A model generated the notes under the pieces. The model saw nothing but the letters and a program-made list of their open reading frames with translations, made no database searches and had not been told where the DNA came from. Below are positions 11,131 to 22,850 of a DNA stretch of 64,000 bases, piece by piece (position 1 is the first letter of the stretch; every line of letters begins with the position of its first letter). Origin of the DNA: Dryomyza anilis (taxonomy: Eukaryota > Arthropoda > Insecta > Diptera > Dryomyzidae); contig OX638130.1 in NCBI GenBank assembly GCA_951804985.1, forward strand, positions 101,925,700-101,989,699, given 5' to 3'. The translations under genes were made by a program, and so were the position numbers.

Positions 11131-14060
11131 TCCGTTTTAAATGTTGGCCCACGTTTGCGGTTTCATATGCCTGGCGGCGGCAGTAACCATGATCGTGTAC
11201 CGCGCTATAACGCGCGTGCGATCCCCCCTACCACAGCCTTATGACTGAGTAATTGCTGACGATATTTATGCGAGGAAGCGTTTCAGGCTGCCAGTTAGTG
11301 ATCGGTCTCGATCGGTCGACAATTCGTGCTCGCATAGCATCACATCGCGTTGAGCGGTGTATTTGCTGTCTCTCGGAATGTAAATCATCTGTTAAGTGCT
11401 CGATTTAGACAGACGATCGCACAGACGAGACGAACGACCGACCGAACGAACGAAAGAACCGATTCACTCACAAGCCAAGTGGCCAAGCTGCCAACCTCTA
11501 AGGATGACGATCATGACGACGTCAACGTCAACGACGACGACAACGAAGACTACGACAATGACGACGAGTTGTAATGCGCCGCAAATAACTCATCGCACAT
11601 AATGAGACTGCAATAATTCATTTACCGTGTGTACTCCAACTTCATCTGCATTGCGATCGCGATCGCCGTCTTTAGCATCTGCGATCTGCGCGCTTTCGCT
11701 CGTTTCGGCTTTCAGCACAATTGCAGCCGGTCTCACTTCGACAAACCGCAACTACGCCCGGCCGATCACTTATCCACGCGATCTTCTGGCCATTCATCCG
11801 TCCGTGCGTACGTACGTCCGTACGTCCGTTCGAATGATTGTCGTACGCATCACATACGTGCGTAATTAACCATAATGAGTCCAACTGTCCGTGTCCAGTG
11901 CGAGAGAGTGAGTGAAATTAAAATGTACGCTGACGTTCGTGCAATAATTCGATCGAAATTAATTAGTGCCTCAACGTGCGGATTCATTCATCTAATTACT
12001 GCCCAATTGCCTGCTGGCTCATGTCGATACTTTAATTGAGCCACAAGCACAGCATCCGATTTAATGCATCGCCGGTGTTTTGACATTGACAGCGGCTCAA
12101 ACGCAGGCATTTGTAGCATGTTGCGTGCCGATCATATGCCGATCGTGTACGAACTGCAAAACGATGCAACTTGGTTGGTGGCATTTTGTCAAACACTTTG
12201 CAGTTGCAGACTTTCAACTAACATTAATGACATGATCAAGCAACGGACAACAGGGCACATGGTTCATGCGGCACTTTTGCAATATTTTTAACATTGTGCT
12301 AAACAGCAGGATGTGCAGCACCTACAGATAAGCTAATTGACGAAATTTTCTCTTTTGAGCAACTCAATTAAGCGTGCATATATCCGTCTGTATTTCGTAT
12401 TTCGTGGCCAAAGAGCTCAACGAGCAACGACAAAAAGTCTGCTAGCGATCGTGCAAAAGGTACTGGTGCTGCAGCAAATTAAGACAAAAACAAACTCCGT
12501 GCAACCTCCAGAGACCACCCAGTCCTTGCAGAGTTTCAGAGATTCAAACACACAGATTCGGTGCTGTCTGGGACACTGGGCACAAAGTGTAAATTTAAAT
12601 GGATCACAAGCTGTGCAACCGCTTGCTGGGCTAAAACTGCTGCATTTCGCACAGAATGCACGAGGCACACTGACTGTGTTACCATACCAAAGAAAAAGAC
12701 CAACCAAAGAAGGACAAAAACAAAAGACAAACTAAAATAGTTGGCAGTGATAACATTTTTTTAGGGGTTTTTAATGCAGTTGGCAATCTAGAGAGGCAGG
12801 CGTAAAGTGTTTTATGTATGTTAGAGACAAATTAATCATAAGTCTACTCTACTTCCAATGTTAACTCATATTCAGATCCTGTTGTGAGTTCCGTGGATTT
12901 TATTTTACCATATCATCATCATCGTCTAACATTTAAACATTGTAAATAATTTCCAATTATCCTCTTAAGCAATGACCAGCCAACCAAACCCATGATCGCT
13001 CTTTATCCATTTGGCAAACAAACGGCAACCCATAGACACATGGCCAAAAACCCCTTGAACGAAAAGAACCCTCCAACGACTAAAAAAACGCACACAAGTC
13101 AAGAGCATTATTGTTATAATGCGCACAGAACACACACACCGGACAATTATCAACTTATTATTGGAGTTGCGTCAAGTCATGGCACTTAAGTGCGCTCTTC
13201 ATAGGTGTTCCAAATACTGGAAAACTAAACAAATGCAACGCCGTGAAACTTCTTAACAAAATGCGCCAAGAATCGAAATCAAACAACGCGCTTTCATTAA
13301 TTTTTGACATATTGTTTGGCTCTATGCCGTGAACTCCATGATCACCAGCAAACACCACCAACACCACCACAATCACTAGCACTTGACATCTCGCCATCAT
13401 TTCGTCGACGTTCTCATCGTCATCAGATTGATGTCAGTCGCTGCGTTGCATATCGCATTGCGCATGGCATTTGCGGATCAAAGCAAGTGTCTCAATAACG
13501 ATGATCGTCATTATCGCTCGTGTGATCGTGTTGTCATTGGGTTTGCATTGTTTTGGGGTTTTTGGTGTGCGTATATCTCTGTGGTTGTCCGTCGAACCAT
13601 GCAACTGGCTATATGTGCGTCCGTCCATCAGTCTATCCGTCTGTCAGTCTGTTTGTACCCTTTCAAGGACCCTCAATCAGATTTGAATTGTTGTTTTGCT
13701 TGATCGTTTGATCGCACAATGGAAATAAAAGTAGCACTTTTTGTTCTTCGTCTTCGTCTTCTTCATCGTTTGTTGGTGTTTTTGTTAAGTGAAAATGTTT
13801 TCCATTCTTATGGAATTCCATGTGTAATCGTTACATTTTGTGTGCATTTGTAGTGCTTTGTTTAAGGATTAGCTGCACGGTCTGTTGTTGCCTTTGATCT
13901 TTTGGGCTGGTCCCTCCGACTCGTCTCGATTCGATCGTGGCACAAACACTCACTGCTCACACGATCACACAATTCACGCCAGCAGACAACATGCACAATA
14001 TCGTGTGTGCAACTGATTGACTATGAGCATGAGTTGACGTTTATTTATTTATTTGTTTAA
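11130..14060. promoter_or_regulatory. Long GC-richer non-repetitive island
   Basis: At 11150-12300 G+C is well above the flanks. There are GCGGCGGCAGTAACC, CTATAACGCGCGTGCG, GATCGGTCTCGATCGGTCGA, GACCGACCGAACGAACGAAA, and CGTACGTACGTCC repeats. A fly-style 5' UTR (CCAGTTAGTG then GATCGGTC) could start near 11295 on the plus strand. 12300-14050 continues as mixed unique DNA with a TCCGTC/CTGTC run at 13615-13650. Open frames up to 132 codons lack domains or splice logic, so I call no gene. It may be regulatory DNA or a non-coding RNA locus. Confidence 0.25.
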
Positions 14061-14646
14061 TTTAGTGTTGTAGAAATTATGGAGTGTACTTAAGAAATTA
14101 TTATTGAGGGGGTACAAATGTTGTCGGTTGAATACCTGGTGATGCTGGTACATTTAGACATGTTTATTTTGTGCATATATTACTTAAAATACTAATAGGA
14201 CTCTAAGGATATTCATAGTAGTTAATATGTAGGATAAAAATTGCCAATTATTCTCGCAACGCTGCTGGCGAAATTTGCGAAAGGTCGACGATTTTACCGT
14301 ACATCAAATTCGCGGGGTAAATATTTCACAGGACAATTTTGGCCATTTTGTAATTGCAGAACTTGGTAGGAATAATAACAACAGCTCTGAGGACACAAGA
14401 TACTGCTGTCTCTCGCCACTTCACAGGTTGTCTTGCACTTGGTCGCTCCACCGGAATTTCGGACGTCCTCTCCAACGTTGATCCCCACTGGGTACAGAAT
14501 TGAACACTTTTTTGCAGGAGCGGTTTCATGCATACGCTCGACATGTCCAAGCCAGCGAAGGTACTGGATCTTAATGCGACTGCCTATTTCAATGTCGACG
14601 TAGAGCTCGTCGTTCCAACAGATTCTGTACTCGTTTTCAACGCATA

Positions 14647-14648
<2 letters not shown>

Positions 14649-14712
<64 letters not shown>

Positions 14713-14719
14713 TATATAA
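14649..14719. repeat. (TA)n microsatellite at the 5' end of the Helitron
   Basis: About 70 bp of almost pure TA dinucleotide, broken only by one CA near 14706. It grows directly out of the TCTATATA start of the Helitron and should be highly variable in length. Confidence 0.95.
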
Positions 14720-14984
14720 AACTCTTGGTCCGCCTGTCAGTCTGTCGGTCTGTCTGTTTGTTCCAGCTTCACGTCTAAACTGCTGAACCGCTTTAACTGA
14801 AATTTTGCACCAGAACACTATGGAGTCAGGAGGGTGTCATAGGCTATATAAGGGCGTGGCACTTCCCATACAACCTAAACTTTCAAAACGACATAACTCG
14901 GCACATACACAAGCTAAGAAGATATAACAAAAACTCAAATACAAAATAAAAATACAAAAGCAAAAGAAAAACCACAAAAATAAA

Positions 14985-15147
14985 ATCAACCACACTAAAA
15001 CTCACCACACTAAAATTCACCACACTAAAACTCACCACACTCAAATTTACCACACTTAATTCACCACATTAAAAATCAACACACTCAAATTCACCACAAA
15101 AAAACTCACCACACTAAAAGTCACCGCAATCAAATTCACCACACGGG
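14985..15147. repeat. 15-bp minisatellite inside the Helitron
   Basis: About ten units of consensus CCACACTAAAACTCA with single-base variants (CTAAAATTCA, CTCAAATTTA, ACAAAAAAACTCA) and small indels. It occupies the place just before the 3' terminus where Helitrons usually have a hairpin. Confidence 0.9.
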
Positions 15148-15417
15148 TCCAGCTAGTGCCATAGAGTTTTTGAATAATCTTTCTCTAGAACGGTCCTAAA
15201 GCTCGCTCATCGGTGTTTGCAAGCGTCCATGCCTCAGCGCCATAGAGGAGGACTGGCATGATGAGCGACTTATAGAGCGTAATTTTTGTCCATCGAGAAA
15301 AGGCTCTGCTTCTGAATTGTCTACGAAGCTCAAAGTAATACCCGTTTGCCAAGAGTTATTCTACGGCTAATCTCAAGACATTTCCGGGTTTTGATATTGG
15401 AAGTCGGGCGCTTCAAT

Positions 15418-15465
15418 ACGGGGACCTCTTAGTTCGCAGTTCAGAGCACTAAGCAACCGTAGGAC
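15418..15465 (-). mobile_element. SINE tRNA-head remnant
   Basis: GGGGACCTCTTAGTTCGCAG followed by CAGAGCACTAAGCAACCG resembles the reversed tRNA-like head of the SINE (GGGGACCTTTCGG...CAGTCC..CGCACTAACCAC). No SINE body follows, so this is a fragment and the match is weak. Confidence 0.4.
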
Positions 15466-15859
15466 ACCAATTGGTAGGAAATTTACGGATATAAAAACAT
15501 TGACAGTCGTCGGATTCGATCTCAGGACCACTCGTTTACCAGTACAGAGAACTAGTCAATGAATCACAGAAGTTACTTGGTACGAATAGTAGAAGCTTAT
15601 TTTGGACAGGTTTTAAATATCGAAAGAGTTCAATAATGTATCGAATATAATATATGAAACTACAATAATTCTTTAAATTTATATAGTAATGTTTTTGTAT
15701 CGTTTTTCCAAATGTATTCCCAAAACACAATCGAAGACTTCAATACCAAACTATCGACTGATTGACCAACTGATGCGTTGCCGGCCCGACTAACTCACTG
15801 TATATAAGTCTAACTATAACCTTTGCAATAACTTAATCCTTACAAACGATTTGCAACGC

Positions 15860-17300
15860 ATTACACGCTCAATACGATTTGTATGCAAACAAATTTCGGC
15901 CAACCGAGGACATGGTCATACACACGGTCATAAATAAGCCAACTTTCGGCACTGTCATAAAAATAAACAGCCAGCACAAGAACGAGACCAAGACGAAGAA
16001 GAAGAACATTGATGATAACAACAGAATAAAAAGATCACACTTGTTTCGAGGCAACGTCGGTCATCCGCATGCGGCCCGCACTCACGGGTCGAGACGGGAT
16101 GGCGTGAAATTCACTTCAAGGATCGCGCAAGTCCTTTGACTCGGGCCATTTATGTTTGTGTGTGTGCAGCTTGTAATTGCGATTCGTAACGCTAATTGTC
16201 GGCTCGTCCCTGATCAGGGCACAAGTTTTACGGGCGGCTGACAATTCGTCATGCATGTCGTCATTCGTTCGCTGGAGCAGTATCACGGTTCACGAATGAC
16301 GGCAGCCCATTGCGTTACCGCGTGTGCGCATTTATTCGAAACGCACGGTAGCGATGACGACGCGGGTCACATTTTGGAATCCGTATTGCATCCGCATTTC
16401 CGAGAAGCACTATTCGGTTGTACGCAACTAAAGGAATTTTTAGTTTTATTTTCGTTTTTCCTATTTTTTAAATGCTTAACAGTTCGATGCTTGTCGATAA
16501 ATCACAATAAATGCAAATAGTTAATTAGGGTGCTTGGCACGAAGGTCAAACAGCTGCATGTATTTAGCGAATAGTTTTGGGGATTTCGTGTGCTCTGCTG
16601 CAAATTAATGCGCTTAATTAGAAGCTATTGTTTGGGTCAAAATCAAGGCTGCAAAAAGCGTCCAATAGTGCAAAATACACAAAACGATCAAGGGTCAAAA
16701 ATCAAGGCTGCATAAAATAAAGCAACAAAAAAAAATAGTGCAAAACTCACAGAAACTAACAAAAAAATAAACCAAAGCAATAATTTCACTTGGAGAGAAA
16801 CACAAAAAGCCAGCTGTAAATATTTACACTATGTCACATTGTTTGACCTACTTTGGACAAAAAGCTGAACGGATCTCTGAATACACGATGTCAATGCCGT
16901 AACATCCTTTGAATGACAATAACTGTTCAATAAACTGACATCTTCGTTCTCAGGTGTTGCTCGAAATAGAACAACAGCAAAATGCACAAAACTAAGGAAA
17001 TGTCATTATTTGTTACGTACCCACTTGGAACAAAAAACCAACCGAAGAACGGAACAAAAGGATGCAGGACACACGCACTAAACACACACACACCCGCACC
17101 GAGGCATCACACACAGATACCAAAATACATAAATACTTTACATGTATTACTGCCACACAACTGCTATGATGAGGCCCAAATTCAATTAAACTTTTGTATT
17201 TTGTGAATGAGGCTGAGTGATCGTAAAAATATGTTTGCTTTTCACGATCCACACACGCTCGAACCATACACAATTCTCTCTATATTGTTTGTGGAGATTG
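15860..17300. promoter_or_regulatory. GC-richer unique island
   Basis: Non-repetitive sequence with CCGCATGCGGCCCGCACTCA (about 16065), CGGCAGCCCATTGCGTTACC and CACACACACACCCGCACC. A small direct repeat around 16635-16750 shares AAATCAAGGCTGCA. No convincing coding exon; the longest frame (89 codons at 16251) has no domain. Confidence 0.22.
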
Positions 17301-17739
17301 TCAATATTGTTTTGTCTTTCTGTTGTACAATGCAGTGATATTTATTTGAATAGATCCATGATCAATTTTTAATGAACTCATTCATGTTTGTTGTGCCTGC
17401 GCTTTGATCACATTCCGCTTCTCTACGTTCTATTGGAGACAATGAGTGGACCAAAATATGTCTGCTCTACAGATAGGTGTGGTATTTGTGTAGACTGTGC
17501 TGGTATTTTGTCAAACAAAACGTTTTGACGGACTTTGGTATCTAAAGATTTATATCGATTGAGCTCAATTCGAAAAGTAGAACTCGTAACATAAAACTAA
17601 AATAAAGTCGAACAAAAAGTTATGTCTTCGATGAGATAATTTTGCATGCTACACCAAAAGAGTAAAGGAATACATTAAGTTATGAAAGAACACGCCTAAT
17701 ATGAATGGTTTTCCAAAAAGCATAACCTACATATTATTG

Positions 17740-18070
17740 TTCTGTTTGGAAGATGAAGAACACGGTCGTATTCTACTCGGTCATCAAAGAAAGCCCACCC
17801 ATTCGGAGTTTACTTTGTTCTCAAGAGAACCTAGCATTACAGAGAGAATTCGTCTCCTGTCTAATGATATGTTTGTGGAAGGAACACTATCCCCTGCATT
17901 TGTACAGCATATGTATGTTCTGTTTGGAAGATGATGAAGAAAATTGTGGTCAACTCGGGCATCAAACAAAGCCCACCACTTCGTGGTCTACTCGGCTCTC
18001 AACAGAACCACACATTATACAGATTATTCGTTCTTGGATAGTTTGTGGAGCAATCTCTGTGTGCCTGTTT
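17740..18070. repeat. Two ~178-bp units bordering the 156-bp satellite
   Basis: TGTTCTGTTTGGAAGATGA at about 17738 and 17917 starts two diverged units that share CGGTCATCAAA.AAAGCCCACC, CTCTCAA.AGAACC and TTGTGGA. The second unit runs into the region where the 156-bp array begins. Confidence 0.7.
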
Positions 18071-18129
18071 TTGTTGACATACTCCATCTTTCCTCCCTTC
18101 ATTTAACAAATTCTCGTTTCCTACTATCA

Positions 18130-19255
18130 TTGCCTGAATCCGAACCTCCACGATAGTTTATGGAACAATCTCCCTGTATCTGTTTTACCCGTATTTGTTG
18201 ACATTGGCTAATTCAAGACAAACATCCACCGACGCTAGTCCATATTTCCTCCTTACATTTAACATATTCCCGTTTCCTACGATCATTACCTGAATCCGAA
18301 CCTCCAGGATAGTTTGTGAAACAATCTTCCTGTGTCTGTTTTCCCCACTTTTTTAACATTGGCAAATTCAAGACAAACATCCACCGACACTACTCCACCT
18401 TTCCTCCCTCCATTTAACATTATTCTCGTTTCCTACGATCATTGCCTGAATCCGAACCTCCACGATAGCTTGTGAAACAATCTCCCTATGTCTGTTTTCC
18501 CCACTTTTTTGACGTTGGCTAATTCAAGTCAAACATCCACCGAAACTAGTCCATATTTCCTCCTTACGTTTAACATATTCCCGTTTCCTACGATCATTGC
18601 CTGAATCCGAACCTCCACGATAGCTTGTGAAACAATCTCCCTATGTCTGTTTTTCCCGACTTTGTGGACATTGGCAAATTCAAGACAAACATCCACCGAC
18701 ACTAGTCCATATATCCTCCTTACGTTTAACATATTCCCGTTTCCTACGATCATTACCTGAATCCAAACCTCCAGGATAGTTTGTGAAACAATCTTCCAGT
18801 GTCTGTTTTCCCCACTTTTTTGACATTAGCAAATTCAAGACAAACATCCACCGACACTACTCCACCTTTCCTACCTCCATTTAACATTATTCTCGTTTCC
18901 TACGATCATTGCCTGAATCCGAACCTCCACGATAGCTTGTGAAACAATCTCCCTATGTCTGTTTTTCCCGACTTTGTTGACATTGGCAAATTCAAGACAA
19001 ACATCCACCGACACTAGTCCATATATCCTCCTTACGTTTAACATATTCCCGTTTCCTACGATCATTACCTGAATCCAAAACTCCACGATAGCTTGTGAAA
19101 CAATCTTCCTGTGTCTGTTTTCCCCACTTTGTTGACATTGGCAAATTCAAGACAAACATCCACCGACACCACTCCATCTTTCCTCGCTCCATTTGACATA
19201 TACTCGTTTCCTACACTCATTACCTGAATTCAAACCTCCCTGATGTGTGATTAAT
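18130..19255. repeat. 156-bp satellite with a trimeric higher-order repeat
   Basis: CGAACCTCCA or its variant starts at 18141, 18297, 18453, 18608, 18764, 18920, 19076 and 19231, a period of 155-156 bp. Variants recur every third unit: CCAGGATAGTTTGTG at 18297 and 18764, and CCACGATAGCTTGTG at 18453 and 18920. The CTACTCCACCTTTCC segment repeats 467 bp apart (about 18396 and 18863). On the minus strand each 156-bp unit is 52 codons, so frames stay open across some units; I take this as a consequence of the period, not a gene. Confidence 0.9.
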
Positions 19256-20279
19256 TTGTAAAAAAACCAAGGAAAATAAAACCCAAAGATATAATTCGGT
19301 TTCGGAATGAGGTATGTTGTTATATATATCTATTGGAGAACCAGGCTTAACAACCAATAAGAATCTCTACACCCACTATTAATCATCGAATCAGGTTAAT
19401 ACTAATTGTATTGGGGAGGTACCACAGCTGATAGCTAAGAACGAATTGAACTCGAGGTCCCTAAACTGGAATAGAAAGACTGTTTTGAACTCTTTATCTG
19501 GGTAATCAGCAATTTATTGTCAAATTTATATAATTGTGAATCAACGAACGCCTATTATCTGTTGTAACCTTATTGGTTTAGTAGTACTAATAGTTCGATA
19601 CTTCTCGTTACTTCTCGGCAAACCATTGTAAATCTCCGAGAGTAAGGCATTTCATTGAAAAGCATATCTTCCAGCTCTTCGGAGTCTATATTAAATGGCA
19701 GTTCCCAATATTTATATACAAATATAACACGACCAACTCAAATGGAGAGATGGGATAGGTTCTTCGAAGATGTCGTGCAATGATGATATCGATCTTTCGA
19801 TGATCTGTGTTTTACTTCATAGTTTTATCTCGAAATAATTCCAATTCTATGGGATCGCGTGCATATCATATATGACATATCAATTATAATTGACCTATAT
19901 TTTATTAATACTGTGGTTTTATTGTCTACATTCAGATTTATTTAATGGAAAACATATGATGATAAATTCGCCGATTTAGTATTCTTTTCTCTATACTTAA
20001 AAGGTATACAAATTACCCTAATCTAGCAAGAGTAGTCCCGATTTTGATCTTTATCCACTGATTTTTTATACACTAAGTACTACATTTCAATTACTCATTG
20101 CAATTCATACCCATGCCAACTCATTACATGGGTTAAACGTACGTCGATGTCATTGCTCACAGTTAACTACAGATAATTTTCCATCTAAATACTTGAACAA
20201 TAATTACAACAACTTTACTGCAAGCCAACCATAAAGATCATAAAATAAAGACCCAAAAAATATGAAACATAAAAATAAT

Positions 20280-21300
20280 TAAAATTCATCGCAGCAACAA
20301 CGGCGGCACGGCACGAAAGAGATCAGCGATCGATGATCGTAGTAAAAGTAATAATTGCTCTCTTTTGTCAATCGACTTTTTCTGAACCCATAAAACAAGC
20401 AAAACCCGAGTAGTGAAACAATGGGAACTGCAACTATATTCGGGACTCGAAAGTTCTAAATCACATACGCAACGCACGTACGATACACACGGTGGATCGA
20501 GGATCACAAGGCACAAAGCAATTAATATGCACAGCGCAAAGCCACTGATCTTCTGCACCGTTGCACAGGTAGTAGTGGCTTTGGTGAGCATCGAGTTGGT
20601 TGGTCGGTCGGTCGGTCGGTTAGACGATTGGTGCATCATATCCTGCGACTGTGCAATAAATCAATTAAACATCTGAGCGATATTTAAAGCGGTGCGTGAC
20701 GTTCTGAGGTGATGCTGAGGCGCAGGATGTATCGCATAGATTTCATCAAAATTCCCAGAATGTCTCTCTTTGTTTTGTTTTTTGGGTGATTTTTTCGACC
20801 GTTTTTTTCTTCTACTTCAATGCTTAGCTTAATCCCCGCAATCAATCGAGTAAACGAAAGAGACACAGAGTAAAAATAGATAGATGAAAAAAAAAAAACA
20901 AAACCTAGCAAAAATATGTTGAACGGATTTGTTGAACGCGTTGAGTGTGACCGCTATAAAACGATAAAGTCATCGCTCATAGTCGATCGACGATCGTGTT
21001 TTTATCGCGCCTCATAAAAGTAGCAGCTATATGTTAACGGAGGCAAAGATCGCACAGATCGGCGTCGTTCGTTCGTTTGCTGCCTCAGTAAGCGTAACCG
21101 ATTTGCTTTCTCGTTTGTCAATTGTCGCCTTTATGGTTCGTCATAAAGCATTTTGTTGTTTTTATTATTTTTTGTATTGACATTTTTAATACGTTCATTT
21201 ATTCTGCTGCGCCCTCGGTTATTCTTTGTGGGCGTTTTTCCGTAAGTTAAACAATTGCTTTTGGCTTTGATGCCAAATGACCGACCGCGTTCGGTTAGTA
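20280..21300. promoter_or_regulatory. Island with clustered CATAAA, GATCGATCG and AACGG words, candidate enhancer
   Basis: This is a GC-richer, non-repetitive stretch. Between 20940 and 21170 it holds several CATAAA/TTTATG words (Caudal/Abd-B-type sites), TTTTTATCGC, AACGGAGGC and a TATAAAA (20955-20961) with CTCATAGTC about 25 bp downstream. Insect embryonic enhancers often look like this, and fly upd genes are known to have striped embryonic expression, but no link to the gene 12 kb away is shown. Reading frames here are short and unconvincing. Confidence 0.25.
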
Positions 21301-21760
21301 GAAGGATGCAGTTTGTACAAATATTTGATGTCCTTGGAATGTTGCGTTTTACGTATTTTTGTCAGACGGCAGCCATTTGATTTATTGCGCAGTAGTAATA
21401 TTTAAGGTATATATTCGGCATTCTATAGGTTTATGCATGCATATTTGGTTGTCGTAAAAGAGAACCTTTGCAATCTTTGAACGAATGAAGGTATAAACAT
21501 TCAGGTTTGATTTGTATTTGGTAACTGTTGAGTCAAAATGTTTTAAAAATGCTTTGTTATAAGACGACAAAATATAGAAGGCTTTTGGGGACTGCTAAAT
21601 ATTACCGATCACCTAAAGAATTTAAATTTTTCTTTTTATTTATAGCGATAGCAGTTTGTAAATAATTTCGAAAATCTCACTGAGGTAGCAACAATAAAGA
21701 ATTTTATATAAAAAGGCTTATTATTATCTTAAAAATGTCAAACAAATTAATATCTATATA

Positions 21761-22056
21761 ATAGCGTCGGTAGCTCAAGGTTAGTGCATTGGACTGAGCG
21801 CCGAAAGGTCCCAAATTCAAGCCATGACTGGGGCTAACAACCTCTTTGCATGGAAACATATTTCTATTCCGTGTAATAAATGACAAACCTACGAGAGTAA
21901 AACATTGCCTATGAAAAGCTCTCACCCGCCGTTCGGATTCGGCATTAAACTGTGGGTCCCACCACGTTGAGTACAAATATAACACGCACAGCTCAAAATG
22001 ATGAGAGAACTCAGCCAAATTCTTGTAGAACTGTAGCGCCAAACTACAACTATTAA
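21761..22056 (+). mobile_element. tRNA-derived SINE, 3' part included in a tandem duplication
   Basis: Complete plus-strand copy: GTCGGTAGCTCAAGGTTAGTGC head (A box), AAATTCAAGCC in place of the B box, TTTGCATGGAAACAT, CTATGAAAAGCTCTCACC and CTGTAGCGCCAAACTA. Its last ~110 bp and the following unique DNA recur about 450 bp downstream. Confidence 0.82.
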
Positions 22057-22850
22057 GATAATTCCGAGTATATATCAAGTTATCCAGTTTAAAAGAATTT
22101 CGATAGTATTTTCGTATATCTGCTTTCTTAAATTTTCAAAGGGTATCTTCTTTCCCTTTGAAAATTTAAGAAAACGGATAGATCTCGGTAGATAATGGCA
22201 ACCTTCGAGAGTAAACACTGCCCAAAGCTCTCAACCAACTTTCCAAAGAATCTCATCGATTCGGCCCTTCTCAACGACTCGCTCATTTCTGTAGGGATTC
22301 AGAAATCTTCATTAAAGTTCCTGAAGCGCGTACAATAACCCACTATATATCTAATAGAAGACGAATATATTTCATCCTCTATTGGTTATATTGAGATTCT
22401 GCAGGTCCCACCACTTTGAGTACAAATATAACACGCACAGCTCAAAATAATGAGAGAGCTCGGCCAAAATCTTATAGAAACTGTAGCGCCAAACTATTAT
22501 TATTAAGATAATTCCGACGATATATCAAAAATGTTGTTATCCAGTGTACGAGAATTTCGATAGTACTTTCGAATACCCGTATCTTAAATATTCAAAGGGT
22601 AACTGTTGAGTCTCGGTAGACAATGGCAACCTTCGAGAGTAAACACTGTCCAAAGCTCACAACTAACATTCCAAAGAATCTGAACGATTCGCCCCTTCAG
22701 CCCCTTCTCAACGAATCGCTCATTTTCGTAGGGACTCCGAAATCCTCATTAAAGTTCTTGAACCGCATACTACAACACACGTTATATATCTAATAGGAGA
22801 CGAATATATATCATACTCTATTGGTTATATTGAGAACCAAAGAATCATGA
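21950..22850. repeat. ~450-bp tandem duplication containing SINE tail and flank
   Basis: Unit A (about 21952-22402) and unit B (about 22403-22850) share the SINE tail, AAGATAATTCCGA, GAATTTCGATAGTA.TTTCG, AATGGCAACCTTCGAGAGTA, CCAAAGAATCT, CAACGA.TCGCTCATTT and ATATATCTAATAG.AGACG in the same order, with roughly 10-15 percent differences. Parts of the unit recur again, degraded, at about 23220-23560. Confidence 0.8.
22395..22505 (+). mobile_element. 3' fragment of the SINE carried by a local duplication
   Basis: Only the distal part of the SINE is present (GGTCCCACCACTTTGAGTACAAA to TAGCGCCAAACTATTATTATT). It starts abruptly with no tRNA head, and the DNA after it (AAGATAATTCCGA.GATATAT) matches that after the full copy. 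It is therefore a duplication product, not an independent insertion. Confidence 0.75.

Larger units (their letters stand above)
14647..15156 (+). mobile_element. Non-autonomous Helitron nested in an RTE-like LINE
   Basis: The element starts TC (14647) after host A and ends CTAG (15153-15156) before host T, the rule for Helitron insertion into AT without target duplication. The start is TCTATATATATA, followed by a long TA run, then a CTGTC/CGGTCTGTCTG tract and GCTGAACCGCTTTAACTGAAATTTTGCAC-type sequence (about 14775-14815), and it finishes CACGGGTCCAGCTAG; these ends fit insect Helitrons as I know them. The flanking LINE aligns across the insertion with the 38-kb LINE copy, so the empty site is known. 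No Rep/helicase gene is present. The usual 3' hairpin before CTAG is not visible; a 15-bp tandem repeat occupies that region. Confidence 0.75.
14405..15390 (-). mobile_element. Decayed RTE-like LINE fragment, interrupted by a Helitron
   Basis: The two flanks, 14405-14646 and 15157-15390, align end to end with 37.9-38.4 kb of the better LINE copy. Shared blocks include CAGGTTGTC...ACTTGGTC, GACATG.CC..GCCAGCGAAG, ATCTTTCTCT.GAACG, CTCATCGGTG, GCATGATGAG.GACTT and GAGTTATTCT. Together they encode the C-terminal part of the reverse transcriptase and the WLGHVxRM tail on the minus strand, with stops and frameshifts. It is much more decayed than the 38-39 kb copy. The left end lies near 14405. The right end is unclear and may run into an SINE-head remnant at 15418. 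Confidence 0.75.

Noticed and set aside
12337..12735. 132-codon plus-strand open frame
   Set aside because: It does not begin with ATG, an antisense frame of 96 codons overlaps it, and no domain or splice signals support it.
18529..19192. Minus-strand frames with repeated GLVSVDVCLEFANV-like peptide
   Set aside because: They arise because the satellite period is 156 bp (52 codons); stops occur in other units and there is no start or splice logic.
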